Assembly (NCBI GenBank): GCA_944387895.1
Contig: CALXGQ010000030.1
Span: 42,121-106,120, forward strand
Length of the DNA: 64,000 nucleotides
Direction: 5' to 3'
DNA from: an uncultured Clostridia bacterium
Lineage (GTDB): Bacteria; Bacillota; Clostridia; Oscillospirales; QAKW01
Below the pieces are notes generated by a model that was not told the DNA's origin, searched no databases, and worked only from the letters and a program-made list of their open reading frames with translations. Shown here piece by piece: positions 23,366 through 31,188 of the stretch. The position numbers and the translations under genes were made by a program. Position 1 is the stretch's first letter. The number at the start of each line of letters is the position of its first letter.

Positions 23366-24133
23366 TCACAGCTTTTTTTGCTGGCGGAGCCAGATATGGA
23401 TCACCCATTTTGTCGGCAAAAGCTTGACGCCCAGCACCTGGAGCCGGATCCGCAGACCCGGCACGCAGACCGATCGGCCTTTTTTCAGCGCCTTCAGGGC
23501 GGTTTTCACCACCTGCTGCGGGGTGAACCATTGATTGAAATAGGTGACGGCGGTTTGGCTTGTCTGCTCTGCGTAGGCAAAGAAATCGGTTTTGACCCAG
23601 CCGGGGCAGAAGGCCATCACGCGGATCTTTCGATCGCGCAGCTCCGCCTCCAGCGACCGGGAATAGCTTAAAACAAAGGCCTTTGACGCGGCGTAGACGT
23701 TGAGATAGGGCACCGGCTGAAACGCGGAGAGGGAATCGACCTGCAAAATCCGCGCTCCGGCGCTCATAAAGGGCAGCGTCAGCTGGGTCACGGCGACCAG
23801 AGCCTTGCAGTTGAGATCGATCATATCCATGCAGTCCCTGAGAGGGATCTGATCATAGCGGCCGAATTTGCCAAAGCCGCTGGCATTGATCAGGATGGAA
23901 ACGTCCGGACGGAGCTCCTCCAAAAGCGCCTGATAGGCGCGGAGGCTTTCTTCCTTCGTCAGATCCAGCGCCAGGACCCGCACCGGGCAGGGCAGGATGC
24001 TTTTCAGTTCCTCCAGCCGGTCTTTGCGCCGGGCGAGAACCCAAAGCTCATCGAAGGATTCGGCGGCGGTCAGCTGGCAGGCAAATTCCCGGCCCATGCC
24101 GCTGCTGGCGCCGGTAATCACGGCAATTTTCAT
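23366..24133 (-). CDS. Short-chain dehydrogenase/reductase (classical SDR)
   Basis: A 255-aa oxidoreductase. The nucleotide motif TGASSGMG is at residues about 8-15, the structural motif NASG stands in place of NNAG, and the catalytic residues are Ser in QVDSLSAF and Tyr/Lys in YAASK. The C-terminal 40 residues are basic and hydrophobic (LRIRLQVLGVKLLPTKWVIHIWL), as in SDRs that sit on membranes and act on lipids. The substrate is unknown. AAAGGAGATCTT precedes the ATG at 24133. Confidence 0.88.
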   Translation of the reverse strand: MKIAVITGASSGMGREFACQLTAAESFDELWVLARRKDRLEELKSILPCPVRVLALDLTKEESLRAYQALLEELRPDVSILINASGFGKFGRYDQIPLRDCMDMIDLNCKALVAVTQLTLPFMSAGARILQVDSLSAFQPVPYLNVYAASKAFVLSYSRSLEAELRDRKIRVMAFCPGWVKTDFFAYAEQTSQTAVTYFNQWFTPQQVVKTALKALKKGRSVCVPGLRIRLQVLGVKLLPTKWVIHIWLRQQKKL

Positions 24134-24193
24134 AAGATCTCCTTTCTGATTGGAAGATATCTTTATTTTAATCTCTTTTTTTAGGATAGGCAA

Positions 24194-24221
24194 TTGATTT
24201 TTTGAAAAAAACTGTTATAAT
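24194..24221 (+). promoter_or_regulatory. Promoter of the isomerase-like gene
   Basis: TTGATT (24194-24199), 16 bases, TATAAT (24216-24221), followed by GCGAGGAGG and the ATG at 24250. Confidence 0.65.
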
Positions 24222-24249
24222 TGGAAAAAAAGCGAGGAGGACATGAACG

Positions 24250-25029
24250 ATGCGGGAATTTGGCATACAAATCTATAGCGTGCGGGATAAGACCGGCACC
24301 AAAGAGGGGATCGAATCGACCTTCAAGGCGCTGCGGGCGATGGGGTATACCCAGATCCAAACTGCCGGAACGCCGGCTGTTTCCTATGAAGAGTATGGCA
24401 GAATGGCGGCTGAGGCCGGGCTGGAGATCATCGGCACCCATGATGATTTCAACATGATGTGCACCGACTTTGAGCAGGCGCTGGCCAACCACCGTGCGCT
24501 GAACACAAAGCTGATGGGGATCGGCGGAACGCATCCCAAGGCGGGCAATGAGGATATTGCCGGCTGGGAAGAGATCATCGAGAAAATCAATCAGGTGGCG
24601 GCAAAATGCGGGGAGCACGGAATGAAGTTCACCTATCATAACCACAGCCACGAGTTTATCCGGCTTGCAAACGGCAAAACGCCCATGGAAATGCTGATGG
24701 AGCGCATGGATCCCGTCAACACTTCTTTTGTTCTGGATACTTACTGGGTGCAGCACGGCGGCGGCGATATCTGCGGCTGGATCGAAAAGCTGGCCGGCCG
24801 GATCGATATCCTGCATCTGAAGGATATGATGCGTCTTCCGCGTTTCGATGAGAAGAACGGGTATCAGATGAATATCGAGGTCGGCAGCGGCAATCTGGAT
24901 TGGCCCCGTATTCTGAAGGCGGCGGAAAAGGCCGGGGTAAAGTATTACGTTGTGGAGATGGACAGCTGCGCCATGGATTCTCTGGAAAGTATGCGCATCA
25001 GCAGCGAATATCTGAAAACCCTGATCTAA
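24250..25029 (+). CDS. Sugar phosphate isomerase/epimerase-like TIM barrel
   Basis: A 259-aa protein of the xylose-isomerase-like/AP-endonuclease-2 family. Metal-binding positions appear in order: Glu/His in THDDFNMM, His in YHNHSHEF, Asp/His in VLDTYWVQHGG, LHLKDM, and Glu in EVGSGNLDW with VVEMD. Such proteins isomerise or epimerise sugars or inositols, but the exact substrate varies. No sugar genes flank it. It has its own promoter and terminator. Confidence 0.85.
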   Translation: MREFGIQIYSVRDKTGTKEGIESTFKALRAMGYTQIQTAGTPAVSYEEYGRMAAEAGLEIIGTHDDFNMMCTDFEQALANHRALNTKLMGIGGTHPKAGNEDIAGWEEIIEKINQVAAKCGEHGMKFTYHNHSHEFIRLANGKTPMEMLMERMDPVNTSFVLDTYWVQHGGGDICGWIEKLAGRIDILHLKDMMRLPRFDEKNGYQMNIEVGSGNLDWPRILKAAEKAGVKYYVVEMDSCAMDSLESMRISSEYLKTLI

Positions 25030-25047
25030 TAACAAACCGAAAAGGCT

Positions 25048-25088
25048 CCGGGCAGGAGGGGAACAGCCGCTCCTGCCCGGATTTTTTT
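25048..25088 (+). terminator. Terminator of the isomerase-like gene
   Basis: CCGGGCAGGAG (25048-25058) and CTCCTGCCCGG (25070-25080) form an 11-bp stem, followed by ATTTTTTT. Confidence 0.9.
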
Positions 25089-25136
25089 ATGCCGGACGCC
25101 GGATCGGCGGAATTTGGCTTTTTTTGAAAAATCATC

Positions 25137-25165
25137 TTGAAAGAAGCCGGGGGATTCGGTATAAT
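25137..25165 (+). promoter_or_regulatory. Promoter of the UPF0371 gene
   Basis: TTGAAA (25137-25142), 17 bases, TATAAT (25160-25165). Confidence 0.8.
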
Positions 25166-25200
25166 ATTAGAAGTGCAGTTTGATATCTTGGAGGATGACG

Positions 25201-26685
25201 ATGGGAAAGATCGGTTTTGATAATGCAGAATATGTCCGCAGGCAATCGCAGAATATCCGGGATCGGATCGCCATGTTTGGCGATAAGCTCTATATGGAGT
25301 TCGGCGGCAAGCTTTTCGACGATTATCATGCCTCCCGCGTATTGTCCGGATTTGAGCCGGATTCCAAGGTGAAGATGCTGCTGAATCTGAAGGACGACGC
25401 GGAAATCATCGTTGCCATCAATGCCGACGCCATTGAGAAAAACAAGCGCCGCGGCGATCTGGGCATCACCTATGATCTGGACACCCTGCGCCTCATCGAC
25501 GCCTTTCGGGAGATCGGGCTGTATGTGGGGAGCGTGGTGATCACCCGCTATACCGGCCAGCCGCTGGCGCAGGCCTTTGAAAAACGGCTGATCAACCTCG
25601 GGATCCGGGTCTACCGCCACTATCCCATCGCCGATTATCCCTCCAATATCCCGCTGATCGTCAGCGATGAAGGCTTCGGCCGCAACGATTATATCGAAAC
25701 CAGCCGGCGGCTGGTGGTTGTAACGGGGCCGGGGCCCTGCAGCGGCAAGATGGCCACCTGCCTTTCCCAGCTTTATCATGAGCATAAGCGGGGCGTTCAG
25801 GCCGGCTACGCCAAGTTTGAAACCTTTCCGATCTGGAATCTGCCGCTCAAGCATCCGGTCAACGTCGCCTATGAGGCGGCGACCGCGGATCTGGACGACG
25901 TAAATATGATCGATCCCTTCCATCTCGACGCCTACGGGGAGATGGCGATCAATTACAACCGGGATATTGAAATTTTCCCGGTGGTCAATGCGATGATGGA
26001 GCGGATCATGGGCCGCTCTCCGTATAAAAGCCCCACGGACATGGGGGTGAACATGGCGGGCTACGCCATCTGCGACGACGCCGCTGTGCGCGCCGCCGCG
26101 TGCCAGGAAATCATACGCCGGTATTATGCCGCCCTCTGCTCGGTCCGGCAGGGGATGGGGGAGCAGAGCGAGGTTTCCAAGATCGAGCTGCTGATGAACC
26201 GGCTGAATATCAGCGTTGCCGACCGGCCGGTGGCCGCCGCCGCCAACAAAAAGGCGGAGCTGACGGACGCGCCCGCCACGGCGCTCCAGCTGACCGACGG
26301 AAAAATCATCACCGGCAAGACCTCTTCCCTGCTGGGGGCTTCCTCCTCTGCGCTGCTCAACGCCCTGAAGGAGCTGGCGGGAATCCCCGACGATATCGAG
26401 CTGCTTTCGCCCACCATCATCGAGCCGATCCAGCGGATGAAAACGGGCATCCTCGGCAACCATAATCCCCGCCTGCATACCGATGAGGTTCTGATCGCTC
26501 TTTCGATCTGCGCCGCGACCAACGGAACGGCCAAAAAAGCGCTGGAGCAGGTGGAAAAGCTCCGGGGCGCCGAGGCGCATTCCTCGGTGATCCTTTCCCG
26601 GGTGGATGAGCAGACCTTCCGGAAGCTGGGCGTCAATCTGACCTGCGAGCCGAGATATCAGACCAAAAAGCTCTATCATGCCTGA
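25201..26685 (+). CDS. UPF0371 / DUF1846 family protein
   Basis: A 494-aa soluble protein recognisable as UPF0371 (DUF1846) by its start MGKIGFDNAEYVRRQSQ and inner blocks VVVTGPGPCSGKMATCLSQLYHE and YAKFETFPIWNLPLKHPVN. The first of these resembles a nucleotide-binding loop (GPGPCSGK). Family members from streptococci and clostridia are about 495-505 aa and have known structures but no settled function. ATG at 25201 is 6 bases after GGAGG; the ATG at 25195 touches it and is unlikely. It is a single-gene unit with a strong terminator. A long open frame on the opposite strand is a composition shadow. Confidence 0.92.
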   Translation: MGKIGFDNAEYVRRQSQNIRDRIAMFGDKLYMEFGGKLFDDYHASRVLSGFEPDSKVKMLLNLKDDAEIIVAINADAIEKNKRRGDLGITYDLDTLRLIDAFREIGLYVGSVVITRYTGQPLAQAFEKRLINLGIRVYRHYPIADYPSNIPLIVSDEGFGRNDYIETSRRLVVVTGPGPCSGKMATCLSQLYHEHKRGVQAGYAKFETFPIWNLPLKHPVNVAYEAATADLDDVNMIDPFHLDAYGEMAINYNRDIEIFPVVNAMMERIMGRSPYKSPTDMGVNMAGYAICDDAAVRAAACQEIIRRYYAALCSVRQGMGEQSEVSKIELLMNRLNISVADRPVAAAANKKAELTDAPATALQLTDGKIITGKTSSLLGASSSALLNALKELAGIPDDIELLSPTIIEPIQRMKTGILGNHNPRLHTDEVLIALSICAATNGTAKKALEQVEKLRGAEAHSSVILSRVDEQTFRKLGVNLTCEPRYQTKKLYHA

Positions 26686-26707
26686 AGCCCCGCACCGGGG
26701 CAAAGGA

Positions 26708-26749
26708 AGGCGGGGGCGCATTGAAAAATGCGCCCCCGCCTGTTTTTTT
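26708..26749 (+). terminator. Terminator of the UPF0371 gene
   Basis: A 14-bp perfect stem (26708-26721/26728-26741, AGGCGGGGGCGCAT) with loop TGAAAA and seven T. Confidence 0.93.
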
Positions 26750-26761
26750 GATCACCGCCGG

Positions 26762-28117
26762 TCAGGAGCGGGGCGGTTTGGCCAGAATCTTTTCAAAGTT
26801 GCAGAAAAAGAGGACGCCGCAGATCAGGGCGGCCGTGGCGTCGGCAATGGGCTCCGCCCAATAGATGCCAAAGACGCCCATGAATTTCGGCAGGATCAGC
26901 GCCAGAGGCACCAGCAGAATGATTTTGCGCAGAAGCGCGATAAAAAGGGAAAACTTGGATTGCCCCAGCGCCAGAAAGGTCGTCTGGCAGGCGCGCTGGA
27001 TCCCAAAGATCAGCATCCCCAGCATGAAGATCGGCATCGCGCGGCCGACCAGATCGATCATCGCCGTGCTGTTGGTAAAAAGACCGGCGTAAAACCGGGG
27101 AAAAAGAATCGTCGAAAGCGCAAACAGAAAGGTATAGCCGAACAGAATCCCCAGCGTGGCGCGGAAAACCTTCCGCACCCGGTCGGGTTTTCCCGCTCCG
27201 TAGTTGAAGCTGATGATGGGAGATACCCCCTGCGTAAACCCGCTGACCGGAACGCTGATGAACTGCATGACCTTTTGCATGATGGTCAGGCAGCCAACGT
27301 ATAGATCACCGCCGTATTTTTTTAACCCTCCGTTCATAATGACGGAAATAATACTCTCTGTAATACTCATAACAAAAGGCGAAACGCCCAGAGCGGTGAT
27401 CCTGCCCAGAACCCGGGCGGAGGGGCGCATTTGTCTGGGGCGGATCCGCAGCTGCCCGGCGCGGAAGCAGAGATAAATAAGGATCCAGCCGGCGCTGAGC
27501 GCCTGCGAGAGGACCGTTGCCAGCGCCGCGCCCTTCACGCCCATGTCCAGCCCGTAGATAAAGACGGGATCCAGAGCGGTATTGGCAACGGCGCCGATCA
27601 GAACCGCCAGCGTGGCGATGATGGTTTTCCCCTGGATCAGGATAAAGGGCGCAAGGCCGACCGTCACCAGAACCAGCGGGGTTCCCACCAGGTAAACGGA
27701 GAGATATTCCGCGGCGTAGGGGTAGGTGGCGTCGCTGGCGCCGGTGAAGTAAAGAAAGGGCTTCATCACGGCGAAAAAGAGCAGGGGCAGGAGCAGGGAA
27801 AGAACGGCCAGAAAGGTAACGCCGTTGCCCAGAATTTTTTCCGCCCGGTCCTGCTGCCGCTGGCCGAGGGCGATGGAGGCCAGCGGCGCGCCGCCGCCGC
27901 CGACAAAGCTGGCAAAGGAGGAAACGATCAGAACCACCGGCGTGGCCAGCCCGACGCCGGTCAGGGCGGTTTCGCCGATTACCGGGATATGCCCGATATA
28001 GATGCTGTCGACCACGCTGTAGAGCAGGTTGACCAGCTGGGCGGCGATGGTGGGCAGGCTCATCTGCACAACTAATTTTCCGATTTTTTCGGTTTCCAGA
28101 CGATTTGTAGAATTCAA
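26762..28117 (-). CDS. MATE family efflux transporter
   Basis: A 451-aa membrane protein with about 12 helices in two similar halves, the usual MATE size. Family features are the N-terminal LPTIAAQLVNLLYSVVDSIYIGH and, at the start of the second half, PFVMSITESIISVIMNGGLKKYGG. Such pumps export drugs or metabolites using Na+ or H+. The start is TTG at 28117 with AAGGAG 8 bases upstream; an in-frame ATG 28 codons upstream lacks a ribosome site and would precede the expected N-terminus. The leader has a striking palindrome at the promoter. Confidence 0.92.
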   Translation of the reverse strand: MNSTNRLETEKIGKLVVQMSLPTIAAQLVNLLYSVVDSIYIGHIPVIGETALTGVGLATPVVLIVSSFASFVGGGGAPLASIALGQRQQDRAEKILGNGVTFLAVLSLLLPLLFFAVMKPFLYFTGASDATYPYAAEYLSVYLVGTPLVLVTVGLAPFILIQGKTIIATLAVLIGAVANTALDPVFIYGLDMGVKGAALATVLSQALSAGWILIYLCFRAGQLRIRPRQMRPSARVLGRITALGVSPFVMSITESIISVIMNGGLKKYGGDLYVGCLTIMQKVMQFISVPVSGFTQGVSPIISFNYGAGKPDRVRKVFRATLGILFGYTFLFALSTILFPRFYAGLFTNSTAMIDLVGRAMPIFMLGMLIFGIQRACQTTFLALGQSKFSLFIALLRKIILLVPLALILPKFMGVFGIYWAEPIADATAALICGVLFFCNFEKILAKPPRS

Positions 28118-28195
28118 AGGCAGTGCTCCTTTTTTGGCTGATTCATATGTTCCGCGCAGCGGTATAATGATGATCGCAATGTGGTTCATAAAGCT

Positions 28196-28224
28196 GTATA
28201 ATAATTGCTTTGCAGTTATTATAC
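28196..28224. promoter_or_regulatory. Palindrome with TATAAT in both arms (MATE leader)
   Basis: GTATAATAA (28196-28204) and TTATTATAC (28216-28224) form a perfect 9-bp inverted repeat with an 11-base centre. Each arm contains a -10-like TATAAT, one per strand. The minus-strand box would serve the MATE gene, though its -35 (TTTCAT) is poor, which suggests activator or repressor control. Confidence 0.6.
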
Positions 28225-28300
28225 CACCATATTGCCGAAAATGAAAGCCTTTGTTAAAGGAAAATGAACTTTCGTTCAAGGAGGATGCTCCGAAGTGCAA

Positions 28301-28328
28301 AAGGGGAACAGTCATGACTGTTCCCCTT
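28301..28328 (-). terminator. Terminator of the OB-fold protein gene
   Basis: AAGGGGAACAGTCA/TGACTGTTCCCCTT is a perfect 28-base palindrome; on the minus strand TTTTGC follows. Confidence 0.8.
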
Positions 28329-28335
28329 ATCAAAA

Positions 28336-28926
28336 TTATGAAATCTCTGCAATATTGATGGAATATCCCAATACCTCGCCGATGGAGGTAACCTGCCCCT
28401 TGATGGTGACGGTGTCGCCTTTGGATTTTTCTAAAAGAAAACTCCGCTGGTCGTCATTTTTAATGTAACACATGACAGAGATCAGATTCCACTCGCTGTT
28501 TACGGGGTCGATGGAGATATACTTGCCGTCGCTGTCAAAATTGCTGATTTTTCCGGTCACTTCGATATATTGATCTTGATAGGTTTTTTCCGCTCTTAAA
28601 GCATTATCCTGCAACGCGTCGATCATGGTCTGGATATCCGTTTTTTCATAAACGATTTCTTCCTTACCGGCTTCAGAGGTCAAAGAGCTGCCTGTACCGG
28701 AGGTTGCGCCGCCGGTGCTTTGGCTGCTTCCGGGATTTTCGCCGGCATTGGAGGAACCGTTACCTGCGCTCTGACCGCCGCCGACGGAGACGGCTATGAT
28801 AATGATTACTAAAACAATCATCACCCAAAACCACCATTTGTCATAGAGCGGCTTTTTCTGTTTGCTTTCCCAGCCGGGGCTGGTGACTGCGCCGTTATCC
28901 GGCGCTGTTTCTCTTTTGTTGCTCAT
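28336..28926 (-). CDS. Membrane-anchored OB-fold (tRNA_anti-like) protein
   Basis: A 196-aa protein. Residues 1-28 are cytosolic, one helix lies at about 30-50 (WWFWVMIVLVIIIIAVSV), then a long Gly/Ser/Asn linker (about 51-85) leads to an OB-fold domain of the tRNA_anti-like type (about 95-196: YIEVTGKISNFDSDGKYISI, GDTVTIKGQVTSIGE). The domain would be outside the cell. Such proteins are widespread in Firmicutes and of unknown role. It is divergent from a small XRE gene, and both sit in an AT-richer stretch than the neighbours. The ribosome site is weak (AAAGAAG); an upstream GTG at 28956 is possible. Confidence 0.72.
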   Translation of the reverse strand: MSNKRETAPDNGAVTSPGWESKQKKPLYDKWWFWVMIVLVIIIIAVSVGGGQSAGNGSSNAGENPGSSQSTGGATSGTGSSLTSEAGKEEIVYEKTDIQTMIDALQDNALRAEKTYQDQYIEVTGKISNFDSDGKYISIDPVNSEWNLISVMCYIKNDDQRSFLLEKSKGDTVTIKGQVTSIGEVLGYSINIAEIS

Positions 28927-28952
28927 TATTTTTTCTTCTTTCTCTTTATTTT

Positions 28953-29003
28953 GCACCTATATAGGTGCATAGGAATGATAGCACAAAAATATAATAATGT
29001 CAA
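28953..29003 (-). promoter_or_regulatory. Promoter and 16-bp palindromic operator of the OB-fold gene
   Basis: TTGACA (28998-29003), 17 bases, TATCAT (28975-28980) on the minus strand. Just downstream lies the perfect palindrome GCACCTATATAGGTGC (28953-28968). Related half-sites (AAGTGC, AGGTGC) occur at 29021-29036, next to the divergent XRE gene, so this regulator probably binds both. Confidence 0.75.
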
Positions 29004-29040
29004 GATTTTTGTTCTTAAATAAGTGCAAAGAGGTGCTGAC

Positions 29041-29280
29041 ATGAATAAAGAAATAGAAAAAAGAGTGGGGCAAAATATCCGGGAATTGCGTGAAAAAGCA
29101 AAGCTGACGCAGGAAATGCTTTCCGCTCGGCTGCAGATTGAAGGTTGCGATATTACAAGGAGCGCTTTGGCCAAAATCGAGGTGGGGCAAAGGCATTTAT
29201 ATCCCGACGAAATCATCCTGATTAAAAAGATTTTGAAGGTATCTTTTGATGAAATATTGGACACAGAAGCCGAAGAATAA
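29041..29280 (+). CDS. Small XRE family regulator
   Basis: A 79-aa protein that is almost only a helix-turn-helix domain (residues 9-65: IRELREKAKLTQEMLSARLQ, then ITRSALAKIEVGQR), of the type often used as an autorepressor. AGAGGTG lies 5 bases before the ATG. Base composition is more AT-rich than that of surrounding genes. It is divergent from the OB-fold protein gene and shares its palindromic control region. Confidence 0.85.
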   Translation: MNKEIEKRVGQNIRELREKAKLTQEMLSARLQIEGCDITRSALAKIEVGQRHLYPDEIILIKKILKVSFDEILDTEAEE

Positions 29281-29334
29281 TCCGAAATGACGGCATTTTA
29301 TGCAAAAAAACGATTTAAAAAGGGTAAACGGCGC

Positions 29335-29369
29335 AAAAAAGCGGCACACTTTGCAGGAAAGTGTGCCGC
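29335..29369 (-). terminator. Terminator of the trpXYZ-type operon
   Basis: A 12-bp stem GCGGCACACTTT/AAAGTGTGCCGC (29341-29352/29358-29369); on the minus strand six T follow. Confidence 0.9.
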
Positions 29370-29384
29370 GGGATTGCTTTTTCA

Positions 29385-30158
29385 TCAGTTTCCGCATTCG
29401 ATGGAGATCTGATTAAAGAGCTGTAAAATATCTTCGGTTTTCAGGTTTTTCTTTTCTTCGCCGCTTTGATCCAGAACAACGGCGCCCTTGTCCATCATCA
29501 GGAGGCGGGTGCCGTATTCCACCGCATACCGGAGGTTATGGGTCACCATAATGGTGGTGAGCTTTTTCTCCCGGACAATCTGATCGGTCAGCTCCATGAT
29601 GATTTCCGCGGTGCGGGGATCCAGCGCCGCAGTATGCTCGTCCAGAAGAAGCAGGTCGACCGGGGTCATGGTGCTCATCAGCAGGGAGAGCGCCTGCCGC
29701 TGGCCGCCGGAAAGGAGGCCGACCGGAACCTGCATTTTGTCCTCCAGCCCCAGCCCCAGCCGGCGAACCAGCTCACAGTACCGTTCGTTTTTCTGCCGGT
29801 TTATCGCAAGGCGGAGGTTGAAAGGCTTTCCCTTGTTTTCGGCCATCGAAAGATTTTCCAAAATCGTCATATTCGGAACGGTCCCCACGGCGGGATCCTG
29901 AAAAACCCGGCCGATTCTGCGGTAGCGGCGGTATTCCGGCATTTTGGTGATGTCGGCGCCGTCCAGCAGAACCTGCCCGCCGTTGATTGGCAGGCTGCCG
30001 CTGATGATGTTGAGGGTGGTCGTCTTTCCGGAGCCGTTGGAGCCGACGACCGAAACAAATTCCCCTTTGGCAACGGACAGAGAAAAATTTTCAAAAAGGC
30101 AGAATTCATTGATGGTTCCGCCATGGAATATTTTATGGATATTTTTAAGCTCAACCAT
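29385..30158 (-). CDS. trpZ: Tryptophan-type ABC importer, ATPase (set 1)
   Basis: A 257-aa ABC ATPase with Walker A GSNGSGKTT, Q-loop FQDP, signature LSGGQRQA, Walker B LLLLDEH and the switch histidine in VTHN. The DEHTAALDP variant is typical of this importer family (TrpZ, the PF04392-linked transporters). It overlaps the permease gene by 8 bases and belongs to the operon directly behind the tryptophan T-box, which is why I assign tryptophan. The paralogous ATPase at 32589-33383 is about half identical by eye. Confidence 0.82.
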   Translation of the reverse strand: MVELKNIHKIFHGGTINEFCLFENFSLSVAKGEFVSVVGSNGSGKTTTLNIISGSLPINGGQVLLDGADITKMPEYRRYRRIGRVFQDPAVGTVPNMTILENLSMAENKGKPFNLRLAINRQKNERYCELVRRLGLGLEDKMQVPVGLLSGGQRQALSLLMSTMTPVDLLLLDEHTAALDPRTAEIIMELTDQIVREKKLTTIMVTHNLRYAVEYGTRLLMMDKGAVVLDQSGEEKKNLKTEDILQLFNQISIECGN

Positions 30159-31113
30159 GCTGCATTTGCTCCTTTTTCCGCCGGATTCTGGATAGGAAGG
30201 CGGAAATTTTTTCGTTGAAGATCAGAATTAGTGCAAAGAGAACCGCATTGAGCAGCTTGAGATAGATCCCGTTGGTATCGATCAGCACCAGATAGTTCAG
30301 GCAGAGGGAGTAGAGAATGGCGCCGAGAATCACGGCGGTGGTGTCCTTCATCCGGCGAAAATGGGCGAATACCGCCGTTCCGATAATGACCGAAGCCAGA
30401 GCCAGAACCACCTTGCCGCTGCCGCAGGTGTTGTCGTATTGCGTGTAGAGCTGGGCGTAAAGAGCGCCGGATACGGCCACAAAGCCGTCGGCCAGAGCCA
30501 GTCCGAAAATTTTATAGGAGCCGGAATTTTTGCCCAGGGTCATCACCAGCTTCTCGTTGCTTCCGGTAGCCCGGAGCAGATAGCCCAGCCTGGTCTTGAA
30601 GAAGAGATCCAGCAGCAGCTTGGCGATGAAAACGATCACCAGCAGAATGACGATGGTGATGTAGTCCTTGGCGCCCCGGCCGAACCGGTCGGTCAGGGCG
30701 GAGGTCAGGGCGCCGTTGAAGAGCCCGGTCAGATCCGCGCTGCGGAAGGAGAAGATGGTCGTAGTATAGCCGGTTCCGGTCAGAAACTGCGTCAGCGCCA
30801 GCGTGACCGAGAGCAGGGCGGTCATCACAATGATGCCGGAAAGCAAATTGGAGATGCGGAATTTAACGTGGAGAACGCCGGTTACCGCGCCGCAGAGCAT
30901 CCCGAGGGGGAAGCAGAGCAGAACGGCGGGCAAAGCCGGCAGACCCAGCCGCAGCATCATAATGGTGCAGCATACGCCGCCCAGGGGAAATACGCCGTCT
31001 ACCGAAAGGTCGGCGAAATCCAGGATGGAGCAGGAGATATAAACGCCCAGCGCCAGAACGGCGAAGCAGAGGCCCATCTGAAGGCCGTCCAGAGTGGTTG
31101 CTAAAAAGAGCAT
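30151..31113 (-). CDS. trpY: Tryptophan-type ABC importer, permease (set 1)
   Basis: A 320-aa membrane protein with about 8-9 helices of the branched-chain-amino-acid-type permease family (BPD_transp_2), with the characteristic ILDFADLSVDGVFPLGG and LLRATGSNEKLVMTLG loops also seen in set 2. It forms the channel for the substrate delivered by the lipoprotein encoded upstream. It lies between the binding protein and the ATPase, overlapping the latter. Confidence 0.82.
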   Translation of the reverse strand: MLFLATTLDGLQMGLCFAVLALGVYISCSILDFADLSVDGVFPLGGVCCTIMMLRLGLPALPAVLLCFPLGMLCGAVTGVLHVKFRISNLLSGIIVMTALLSVTLALTQFLTGTGYTTTIFSFRSADLTGLFNGALTSALTDRFGRGAKDYITIVILLVIVFIAKLLLDLFFKTRLGYLLRATGSNEKLVMTLGKNSGSYKIFGLALADGFVAVSGALYAQLYTQYDNTCGSGKVVLALASVIIGTAVFAHFRRMKDTTAVILGAILYSLCLNYLVLIDTNGIYLKLLNAVLFALILIFNEKISAFLSRIRRKKEQMQHG

Positions 31114-31139
31114 GGGGATTGCAATCCTTTCCTCGTACC

Positions 31140-31169
31140 GAAACGGCCCGGATGCTTCTGGGCCGTTTC
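31140..31169 (-). other. Intercistronic hairpin after the binding-protein gene (set 1)
   Basis: GAAACGGCCC/GGGCCGTTTC form a 10-bp stem between the binding-protein and permease genes without a T run. Such hairpins usually protect the upstream mRNA so that binding protein is made in excess. Confidence 0.65.
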
Positions 31170-31188
31170 AGTATTGTGTTTGGTGGGG

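Noticed and set aside
25132..26721. 529-aa minus-strand frame opposite the UPF0371 gene
   Set aside because: Its product has no family features while the plus-strand protein matches a known family over its full length.
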